Below, one piece after another: positions 42,301 to 54,300 of a DNA stretch of 64,000 nt. Made by a program: the position numbers and the translations under genes. Each line of letters opens with the position of its first letter. The first letter of the stretch is position 1. The stretch covers positions 9,816,920 through 9,880,919 of the forward strand of contig OX421509.1 of the NCBI GenBank assembly GCA_949126835.1, written 5' to 3'. This DNA comes from Anisus vortex (lineage: Eukaryota > Mollusca > Gastropoda > Planorbidae). The notes beneath the pieces were generated by a model that did not search any database, had not been told where the DNA came from, and saw only the letters and a list, made by a program, of their open reading frames with translations.

Positions 42301-45300
42301 TACGTCACCCCAGACACACCAGCAACCAAATTTGCCACCCCAGTACGCCAGATTTGCCGCCCCAACCGCCAGGTCGCCACCCTCTGGCCCCGCATCAACG
42401 TACCGGCACCCGAGACGTCAGCAGAGAGACCCACCGCCGCCGCACCAGCCTGCCCGACAACTAGAGACCGCCGAGAACCCGACAACTGCCCTGTCAACCT
42501 CCCCGTAGGAACCCGCCGTAGTTCCCGGTATCCAAACCCGGAAAAATAGACACTAACATTAAACGCTAATCCAGTCCCGGCACGGGGAAAGAGAATTCCT
42601 AACCAGCCCGAAGTTATCTGCACCAACAGCGCCGAGCGCCATATAAACGATAACTTTATGATTGGATATACGTGTGTTAGTGTATGTGTGTAAAATTCCG
42701 GAATTGCTGTCTGGTGAGTACCATTTTGAGTTGTATTACGTTAGCTAAACTCTGAACCCCAACACCCCTCCTATATTTTCCTTTCTATCTCGCTATACCT
42801 CTGTCCGCCTCTAGTATCTTAATCTCGCCTCACTCTGTTACTATGGCGGAAGGTGTACTATTGCGTAAGCAGTTGAGAGAAGAGGCTATAGCTATAGGCT
42901 ACATTGACTCAGACATCACTAAATACGTAGTAGAGCAGGTAGCGGCCCATGAGGCCAAGACAGAGAGACTTAGATTAGAACAGGTGGCTAGAGAGGAGAG
43001 AGCAGAACAATTAGAAAGAGAAGATAGGCTTAGAGTAGAACAATTAGCTAGAGAGGAGAGAGAGAAACATAGATTAGACGAGGAAGCACGCAGGGCACAC
43101 GAATTCAGATTAGCTGAATTAGCAGCAAGTGTTAGGGCCCCCGATAACAACGACAACCCAAGCTCCCCCTCATCATTTAGTTCAGCCACCCCCAACCATC
43201 CCCTCCCCAGACATGCTTCTCTATGGACCGACGTCCACGACCCCCGTTTAGAACAGTTTGACATCTACCTCCGGCGGTTTAGCGACTGCATGGAGTTGAA
43301 TGAGGTCCCCCCAGAATTGCATTGTAGGATCCTCGTCTCCACTCTGAGAGGAGAGGACTACGAGGCTTACTGTAAACTGGCCCCAGAAGACAGGGAGTCA
43401 TGCGCTGCACTGAAGAACGCGCTGTTAAACCGGCACCAGTTGCACGCGTCCCACTACCAGAAAAAGTTTCGGTCGTCCACGCTACGACCAGGGGAGAACT
43501 ACACCCGATTCGCGGAACGAATACAATCCTACCTTCTTAAGTGGGTTGAGTTGGGAAATATCGAGCAGTCATTCGACGGTATGGTCACCCTCCTAATGAC
43601 TGAGCAGGTAGAGTCACAAATGACACCTAAACTCAAGGCTTTCCTGATACAACACGGGATCGAAGGGTTACCCTCCTCCCTACAAAGCGCAGATAGATTT
43701 CTGCAAGCCAACAAGGTAGAATCGTCCCACCCCCGGGAGAAATCTCTCTCACATCCCGCTTCCCGACCGGAAAATGGGAGGTCGACACGGCCACCGGGCC
43801 ATCTGTCCCCCCCGGGTCACCCACAGTCACCCTGGAATAACTGGGACAACCACCGCACCAACCCTCCCCCACTAATCAGCCAAACCAGCTTCCCGTCGAC
43901 CCGACCGGGTCCACCCCAACCCAGACCCCCCCCCCCCCCCCGCCCCCCTCAAGACTCCCGACGTGCGGGCCAACCATACCAACCGACCAGGGCACAAACC
44001 GGCACCGGGCAAACCCAATCGACTCGACGAGGTAACTCCACTGGGCAACAGCCTAATGCACATACCGGCCCTAATCACTCCCAGAACCCCCCCCCCCCCC
44101 CGAGGAGTATACACCATCACCCTTTGCCCTGCGGACACCCCCCGGACGCACGACCCAGAAACCGACACCCCCCCGCTTACACCCTCCGACAAACCGGAAA
44201 CCAAGACAGAAAGAAATATAGAGATCAACTCTAAAAGAGCCAGGGCCCTTCTCGACTCAGGATGCCAGATCGATGGGTTCGCTAAGACCTCCTTCGTGAG
44301 TCCCTCCGATTACACCGGCGAGTCAATCCAATATAGAGTGGTAACGGGAGAAGTTGAGTCCCTCCCAACCGCCAAGGTTCACATCAAGTCACAACCATAC
44401 ACTGGCACGGCTACCTTAGCAGTCCGAGCCAAATTACCCTATGACGTCATCCTGGGGGAACGATACGTCAACCTTGCCGATGTCCCCCTCCCTCCCCTAG
44501 CCTCAGTGGCCACACGCGCGCACCCTGACCCTGTTCCCCACCCTCTCGAGGAATCCCCCACGGCCCACGAATTCCTGCGGGCCCAACAGGAAGACTCGAC
44601 CCTGGCCCCACTGTTCGCTAAGGTCGGTCAAAACCCAGACCCCCCGAAACCCCACTCGTTTATTCAAAAAGGGAAACGACTGTTCCGACGGTCCAGCCTC
44701 CCTGACGGATCGGTCAGAGACCAGCTCATCATTCCCGGTCCCTACAGTAGACAAGTAATGGAGGCGGCCCACGACTCAACCCTGGGTGGTCACCAAGGGC
44801 AAGGGTCCACAATCAACAAAATCACCCATTATTTCCACTGGCCCGGCATGCACAATGAGATCAAACGATTTGTAGCGTCATGCCACCAATGCCAGCTCAT
44901 GTCCAAGGCCCACCACACTAAACCAGTACCGTTAGGTAAACACCCGGTGACCGACACACCCTTTCAGCGGGTGTCAGTAGACCTCGTCGGGCCACTTCCC
45001 ATAACACGTAAGAAGAACAGGTTCATACTCTGCGTGATATGTCAGGCCACCAATTGGCCGGAAGCGGTAGCGTTGCCGAAAGAGGACGCGAAACACGTGG
45101 CCGAGGCACTGTTTACCATTTTCACGAGAGTGGGGTTTCCCGAAGTCCTACTCTCCGATAACGGGCCCCAATTCACCGGTACACTGATGAGAGAAGCGCT
45201 GCACATAATGAACACCACCCACATCCGATCCTCCCCCTACCACCCTCAATGCAATGGGCTAGTCGAACGTTTTAACCAAACTTTAATCGGGCTGTTAAAG

Positions 45301-48300
45301 AAAACCGTCGATGGCCCTCTGGATGAGTGGGACACACTCTTCCCCACAGCCTTATTCGCATATCGGTCCACCCCCCCCCCATTCTACTCTAGGCTACACT
45401 CCCTATGAGATGTTATTCGGTTCCCAACCCCGTGGGCCTCTAGAACTCCTCAAGCGCGCCTGGACCAATCCTTCCCCACATCCAGAAGAACTCTCCGTCC
45501 ACGCCTACATCAACAACTTAAAGGCTAGGCTTAAAACTGTCCACACTATTGCCTCAAAACACTTAGCCAAGGAAAGGGAGAAACAGGAGAAACTATACAA
45601 TCGGCGGGCCAAAGAACGCTCTCTGGCTCCGGGCGATAAGGCACTACTGCTCCTCCCCTCCTCTTACAACAAACTCCAGTTAGCATGGAGAGGCCCCTAC
45701 CCAGTTACAAAAAAGCTCTCAGGCACTAACTACCTCATCAAAGTCGGAAACAAAGACAAACTGTTCCACATCAACCTGCTAAAACAATACCTCGAACGCC
45801 CACTCGACGATACGCCCCTTGTAGCAACCGCCATCGCGGAAGAAACAGAAGCCGATGACTCACTGACCGCGTTTCCCTTACATAAGGGAGAAACCATGGA
45901 TGACGTAGGAATCTGTCCCCTCTTAACCCCTGAACAGATCAAAACAGTCAAAAACTTACTTTCCTCACACTCAGATGTGCTAACTGACACCCCAGGACGT
46001 ACTAACTTAGAGACGTTCACCATGAAAGTCACGGACCCGCGACCCATTACGGTCAAGCCATATGCTATGCCCCACGCCAAACTGGACGTCATTGAGAAAG
46101 AAATCAATTATCTGTTAGCCCATAACATCATCGCGAGTTCAACCTCCCCATACAATGCGCCGATAGTATTAGTAAAGAAATCAGACGGATCTCACCGCAT
46201 GTGCGTAGATTTCCGCCGGTTAAACGCAGTCACTGAATTTCAAGTCGAGCCCATGCCAGACCCTGATTTACTATTTTCAAAAACTGAGCAACGCTCAATA
46301 CTTTTCCAAGTTTGACCTTAGCAAGGGGTTCTTCCAAATAGAAGTGGAAGAGAAGTGCCGCCCTTACCTCGCCTTTACCACCGACCAAGGCCACTTCGAA
46401 TTCCAAACCGTCCCCTTTGGCCTAAACAATTCCCCCTCCGTGTTCACTCGCATGATGCGAAAACTGATCCAGCCAATTGACCGACCTGGGATCACCCACT
46501 TCGTGGATGACATCTTGATAGCCACGCCCACCTGGGCAGAACATGTGGAAACGATAACCGCTCTACTAGCTAGACTCCGCGAAACCGGCCTAACCGCCAG
46601 GCCGTCGAAATGCATGGTAGGTTTCAATAAACTGAAATTCTTAGGTCACATGATCGAAAAGAACAAAATAATGCCAGACAAAACCAAAGTTGAGAAAATT
46701 AAGTTAGCCCCTCAGCCCACCACCAAATCAGGTATAAGGTCCCTCCTAGGATTAACAGGGTATTACCAAAAGTTCATACCGCAATACAATAGCATCGCGG
46801 CCCCTTTAACAGACTTGACGCGGAAAAACCTCCCGGAAAAAGTCACCTGGTCAACAGAATGCCAGCTAGCGTTCGACCAGCTGAAGGCTGCTCTCACTAG
46901 TAAACCCATACTCCGTCTGCCTGACCCGACCCGCCCCTACGTATTGAAGTGCGACGCTAGTGGACGCGCCGTCGGCGCGGCCCTGCTACAACCCGACCCG
47001 GAGCATGATAATATGCTGTTTCCCGTAGCTTATGCCTCGCGTAAGCTCAACGCCACCCAAATGAATTACGGTACTTCTGAGCTAGAATGTTTGGCTCTTG
47101 TGTTTGGAATTGAGAAGTTCCACGTGTACCTATACGGTCGGCATTTCATCCTCCACACAGACCACCAACCCCTCACGTTTCTCGCATGCGCAAAAAACCT
47201 AAACAGAAGGTTAATGAGATACTCTCTCACCCTGTCACAGTACAGCTTCCAGACCATCTACCAGTCTGGGAAGGAACACCATCTCGCAGATTTCCTGTCA
47301 CGGTACTCCGATTCAGACCCCAGCCCTGACTCGGGACCCACTGACACCCCTCAGACCCCTGCCCCAGACACAGTAATTTAGGTGAATTTACTCCTAGAGT
47401 AAATTCCCAAGTTGCCCGGGCGAATGTCACAGTTCTGGATTAAACTATGACTTATTAGCACTAATGTAGATAGATAGTAGAACGCAAGATCATAGATTAG
47501 CGTATAAGTTTAGAATAGAAAGGAGGAGAGCGGTCTGACGCCATAAAACATCTCTATCTCACTCAACTGTAACACTCAACACTTTTCCTTAATCTTCACT
47601 ACACTTTTTATTCCTAAATTCAGAGGTTACTGACTTATGCTACCGAGATGGTACACAATCTTGAATGAATGAGAAGTATGTGTGTCAGATATGTGAATTC
47701 CTTAATGTATATATTTATGTCATGTCAATAACTATACTATTATTCTTATTACTACTGTATTGGCAGCGTGTCTACCTAGACCATCACACCTTCCTTCCCA
47801 TAACTAACTCTTGTTAATTAAGTCCCCGGTGAGGAGTGATAAATCGACCCCCCCCTCCCTTGACACCCATTGTGCTGGCTGTATTAGTGCCTTCATGTAC
47901 ACCCGCCTAAACCCCCCCTTTTTTCTCCCCTAGTGAATCATCGTGTCATTCCATTGTCTATGGATACCTTCAAACCAGCCAATGAGAATCAGATGTAAAT
48001 GAAAGTAATTAAAGGATTAACCAACCAAATTGAGCGGGAGCACGTGATTTTAGATAGAGAAGGGTTAGCGGGCATTTTTGGACAGTCTTGGTTTGACTAG
48101 CAGAGAGACTAGTCTTGGTTTGGGAGCGGTGTGGACTAGTCTTGTTTTAACCGCCCAGCCTGTAAACTTGCTTTTAGCTGTATATTTCGACATACATATT
48201 GTACCATTGGATTATTGAATGAAAATAAATACTAGAACTGTATCCAGCGTTTGTTTGCATAGCTTAGAACTGTCTGTTTGTGTGTTTAATAACATCTAAA

Positions 48301-51300
48301 CGAGCCAGTAGAGAACAAATAAATATTCCAGGTCAACTACAGCATCGGCACCTCATACCTCTAAGACAACCAGCCATTATTACCCCCTCTCAATTGCCAC
48401 ATCGTGACAGTCAGTACTGAAAGGTTTACCATTTACCAGCAGAGAATTCGGGATACGGCCAGTAAGACAGAAGATACAAGTTTTTAGATCTTCGCGAATA
48501 CAATTTTAGATAGCCTATAGTAGAAGTAAAATAATCTTGTTGGACCAAATTGATCCATAGGTCCGGTGAAGTAGCGTTCACCAGTTTCTGTGGCCACGGG
48601 CATACTAGGGGGATTGTGCGACCAGCACTATGCGCAGCCGCCTTTACTTTACCCCCCAACTAAAGTCACGTACCCATCAGAGCTGGGTACACTCAGATAC
48701 ACCCTCCAGACACCTGGGGGGGAAGCCTAGCATGCACCAGGATTCGAACCCATGACCTTCGATATGCCAGCCGAACACGCCGCAGAACGGCAACCGTATG
48801 CCCCCCCCCCCCCCCCGGAAGTATCTGCAGCGAAACTTTTTGCACTTTCAATCTTTCGCTGACTGACAAGTTCCTCTAATGCCAACAAAAAAAAATATGC
48901 CCCGCGGCATAATACAAAATGTATATTAATAAAAAAAACGTACCAAATCATGAAGATACATTTAAATCTAACATCATGGTAATGCGAGGTTGGGGGGGGG
49001 GGGGGTATACAAATTTAGTAGGGATGTGTGTGGAGAGGAGATGTGTAACCGTGACGGTATGGGCCGTTGACCTTACAGGCGACATCCAGGTTGCATATTT
49101 AATAAGAGAACGCATTGTGTTCTTTATACAAAAAAAAATAATTATTTAAAAACCGTGTGCCTGTTTTAGCGACGTATTCCTTTGAAATCCAAGGTGAAGC
49201 TATAAATAATATAGTTATAAATAGACCAGCCCCGGTTGGTGCTTGTTACTATAATTAACCGCTGTTATATCCAAATTAGTTACTACTAGCTGGTTAAAAG
49301 GACACGGCTCTTACCTTTTTTTCAAATTTCAACAAAACCTTTGTAAAAAAAAAATGAGCAAACATTCACAAACCAGTATAGGGCAGCAGTGTATATTTTG
49401 TTTTTACAAATTTAACAGCCGCAAGTTTAAACACAATTTATACGGATGGTCTTGGCTGATGAAAGGCTATAGAATCAAATCCAGAAGAATATTTAAAAAA
49501 GTCTGAAGCTGGAGGCAAAACATACTGCCACGCAATTCTCAATGAAAATATATCGGCCGACTTTGTATATTTTTGTAAAAATACTATTTCTAAACACTTG
49601 ACATCAAACCGTCTGAAGTGTACGAAATCCAAGACGTCCAAGTTATCCCGTGGTAGGCAAGGGAGTTTTTAAGCACTTTAGAATAACTTAAGCAAATCGG
49701 ATTTAAAATACAACCTTTTTTTTTTTGTCGCTTTGTCATATAATTAAGATACTTTTCGGACCAAATTGACCCATAGGAGGGCCGGTGAAGCAGCGTTCAC
49801 CAGTTTCTGTGGCCAAGGCATACTAGGTGATTGTGTGGCTAGCACAATGCCCAGCCGCCTATACTTTACCCCAACTAAGGGCCAGGTACCCATCAGAGCT
49901 GGGTAGACTCAGGGACACCCTCCAGACCCGGGAAAAAAATCTATTCTTAGTAATAAAATAATGTTATATTATGTCACCGACCATCTGTAAAAATAGATAA
50001 GTGGCAGCACTCTCCCCCCCCCCTACCCTGTAGCATGTGCACATGCGCCATTTGTTTACGATAGCCGATGCTGATCGGCCGTCATGCATGCGCGCTCTAT
50101 CCAGTCTACTATATATATATTTTGTACACGTATTTGTGTACAAAGTCTAACCAACTGTATCGTTACACAAAATGAAATTTTGGTTAGTAGTGACGGCCTC
50201 AAGGGGGAACATTTTAACGCACGGAAGAGATATTAAATATACATCCCAGTAATAAGGCAAGACACAAAGGCGTACCGGAAGTCAAGATGGCCTCATGACC
50301 ATGGCAAAATGCAAAAAGTCCCCTCCCCCCATCCCTTCGCTTTGTTTCCTTCGCGTCAAACATAATCGATAAGAAGTCAAGTACTTCGTATATAGTTTTA
50401 TGCCACAAAAATGAAAAATGAAAAACCCTTTTTTTTATGTTTGTGACAAAATGGTCTTCCATAGAAAACTGTTTGGATCAAAACAAAACAACGTTAGATT
50501 TAATTTTAGGATTTTATTAAAACGCCAAAATAAAGACTAGTGATTTGGTATAGAAAAGAGAACACCGACAAACCTTTGCGCTGTTCTGGAATTTAGAAAT
50601 GTACTAAGTGGCGGGAAAAAGGTCTTAAAGGTTGTACATCTAAGAAAAAAAAAAAAACACGACCCAGCTAGCGAATGCGGAATGAAAAAAAAAGCATACG
50701 ATTATCTTATATATTATTACAGCCGCTCCGCTCCTTCTGTAAAAGAAGATGATTGCACCATACGCTCATCCGTGGTCCGAGTCTAGTCTTGCATTGTTAG
50801 TATTGTTTTAAATTATGATAAGTTACTGGTTTTCCTGTTTTTTTTCAGGCAACCCATTCCATTCCCGGGTGCCACAAAGTAACAATTTTACAACATAATA
50901 CTAACTGTCATACTTATGTCAGATAAATGGAAAGCAGTGACGCTGGACGTTTCTATTTTTGGCAGTCTGCGATGCCCTTGGTAATTTCGTTCTTCTCATC
51001 ATCCACACAGCGCGGGCATTAACCCATTTCCTGCAGCTATGAATCCAACGGATGGATGCACACAGGCATTAATTGGCAACGAGAAATAGAACACCGTTAG
51101 AGGACACACACAAGAGTGATATATTATATAAGTGACACGTACAGTGTACTTTTTAGCACTCGGCATGATAGCACTGCACGCTTCAATGATGCTCCCTGTA
51201 TGCTAGCACTGCGAAAGTGAATTATGCTCTCTATGTGCTAGTATTGCTATGTTGAATAAAACTCCCTCCGTAATAAATTCATTAGTTTTGAATGGCATTT

Positions 51301-54300
51301 CAAATGCAAGGGGGGGGGGGGGGGGGGGGGGAAGCTAAAATGGCAAAAGACCTAAGATTCTCCACAAAGATCTTTCTCGGATTTGACACGGACCGCTGCG
51401 CACTTTGCTTCCTCCCCACCGAGGCTCGGAGCTTCTCGGCGGTGCAATGACGCGCAGCAGGGACTGCCCCCCCCCCCCCCCAGGGCGTTCGCACGCCGGT
51501 GTATTCTCAATGTGTACGTATCGGCGGTTTACACGCTCCGACCGTCTTTGAGACCCATAAGGACCCTCTAAGACCATCTCGCACGGGGAAGGTAAAAGGA
51601 AACAAATTATGATTTTTAAAACTCCGAAACAAAACTTGGGATAGTGAGTGTGTTGGGGGGAGGGGGTATTTTAGTGAATAAAAGACGGAAAGTGTTAGCT
51701 TGTGAGTTTTTTTTATCGATAGTCATCGTCACATTAATTAGTCTAACCTGTCTGTTTTGCAGTTCCATGTGTCCATTAACTTGTGTCAACACCTACTCAC
51801 AGGCCGTCAATACCAACAAATTACCAACAAATTACGGTATATAATGTCAGCAATACAATCAATACAAATTTGTATCAATACAACACAACAATTCAATCAT
51901 ATTGTAACAGGGTTCTCACATTTTTCCTGAAAAAATTCAAGGCTGTTTCCAGACTATTTCAAGGTTATAAGAGCAGAATTCCAGGCTGCTGGAACACGTT
52001 ATTTGGAAAATGGTCACACGCCTCATCCCTCTAAAAGACCTAAATATTGCGTGAATGAGGCATGAATCTTAAGGCTTGGTCAGTGGGCATTTATGACGTA
52101 TAAAAATGGGATTGGCGTTTTTTGTCTGACCTTGATTTTTATAATAAATTTAGATATAAATTTAGATAAATTTCCAGGTTGACAGACTATTTTTCCAGGC
52201 TAAAATGCCAATATTCAAGGTTGTCCAGGCCTTGATTTGTGTTTTTGAAAATCCAGACTTTTCCAGACTGTGTGAGAACCCTGTGTAACTCCACTGTCAA
52301 CACTACAATCATAATAAGTCGTTAGCACTACATACATATTTTGTTATCATATATATATATATATATCCTATATAAATAACGAATATAATAATATGAATTT
52401 TTTTTTACAAACGCAACAGTATAGGAAAGGACAACACTAATTCCAAAAGAACTGGAAATCCAAGACTAATCACATCAACAACAAAAGAGCTCTGGGCAAT
52501 AGGTCACATCCGTGGACAACAAGGCTGGGCAATAGGTCACATCCGTGGACAACAAGGCTGGGCAATAGGTCACATCCGTGGACAACAAGGCTGGGCAATA
52601 TGCCCTTCTAAGACTAACTGAAAGCGAAACGAAAGCCTGAATTCTGGGTAATTTTGATCTGGTCAACTGAACTACCTTGTGCTATTGTCCAGGTTAAGGG
52701 TCACTTTAGGCTACAGTGGTTGTGTAAGAAGACCTCCAGATTAATTTCAAATAATAAATTCAAACTATAACCCAAATCTATCAGGGTCACGGTGCTCATG
52801 ATTACAGAGAATGATATATATATAATATATCCTAGAACCTATATATCCTAGAACCTATATATCCTAGAACCTACATATCCTAGAACCTATATATCCTAGA
52901 ACCTATATATCCTAGAACCTATATATCCTAGAACCTATATATCCTAGAACCTATATATCCTAGAACCTATATATCCTAGAACCTATATATCCTAGAACCT
53001 ACATATCCTAGAACCTATATATCCTAGAACCTATATATCCTAGAACCTATATATCCTAGAACCTATATATCCTAGAACCTATATATCCTAGAACCTATAT
53101 ATCCTAGAACCTATATATCCTAGAACCTACATATCCTAGAACCTATATATCCTAGAACCTATATATCCTAGAACCTATATATCCTAGAACCTATATATCC
53201 TAGAACCTATATATCCTAGAACCTATATATCCTAGAACCTATATATCCTAGAACCTACATATCCTAGAACCTACATATCCTAGAACCTATATATCCTAGA
53301 ACCTATATATCCTAGAACCTATATATCCTAGAACCTACATATCCTAGAACCTATATATCCTAGAACCTATATATCCTAGAACCTATATATCCTAGAACCT
53401 ATATATCCTAGAACCTATATATCCTAGAACCTATATATCCTAGAACCTATATATCCTAGAACCTATATATCCTAGAACCTATACATCCTAGAACCTATAT
53501 ATATATCCTAGAACCTATCACAACTGTCAAAGTGTGGGCTCTGCCTTGCAATGGGAAAATGAAAAAAAAGCTATTCAATCAATCACCAGGAGTTCAGCTA
53601 AAATCAATCAGCATGATTTGAAAGTGTCTACTGCTCTGGTATTTTTTACCCTTACAGAACGATCACACTAGCAGTACTGACTAATTTTGAAAACAAAATT
53701 TGGATATATTCCACCTGTTGCAGTGTTAGATCCAATGTTATTAGACAAAATCAGTTAAAATGTCTTTATTTTGAGACCCTTTAAAATCAATCCCTCAAAA
53801 ACAACCATCGAATTAGTTTTATTAAATAAGAAAATAAATAAAAAATTGCAAAAATCATAATAAGTTGTGATGAGCTAAATATTACACAAACATATTGATC
53901 TGATTGTTTTGTTGTTTTTTTTGGTATTATCTTTTTTATATGCACATATTCACATATAAACCATTTATTACTCAAACAAAAAATGTACAAATCGTTAAGT
54001 TATAATTTTAATCTGTCAACTCAAGTTATAGGCTATAGTATAGTTTTGTGCAAGAAAGGATTTAACAGTCTTTTTAAAGACTTTTTGTCAAAGTTCCCTA
54101 ACTGCAAGTTGCTTTTCAGAGTTAGGGCCTACTTATAAAATATATGAACATTTCTTCTGTATCCGTGTTCATTTTTATGGCCATGTGGAAAGAATGGACT
54201 CATTGACTAGCCTAAAATGCTTAATGGACAAATGACAAAAGAAATGCACAGACTCATCATTGACTCTGTACCGTAGTACAATTTGAAGAATCTTACAATG

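Larger units (their letters stand above)
40861..48409 (+). mobile_element. LTR retrotransposon B (Ty3/Gypsy, integrase before RT, Gmr1-like)
   Basis: 7549 bp with LTRs of 992 and 985 bp starting TGTCACAG and ending CGTGACA, flanked by a 5-bp duplication GTCAG (40856-40860, 48410-48414). Internal order is Gag, protease, integrase (zinc, DDE core, GPY/F), then reverse transcriptase and RNase H. Most Ty3/Gypsy elements have RT before integrase; the reversed order is known from the Gmr1 group (described first from deuterostomes). No env. Reading frames break near three homopolymer runs. It is GC-rich compared with element A. Confidence 0.94.
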
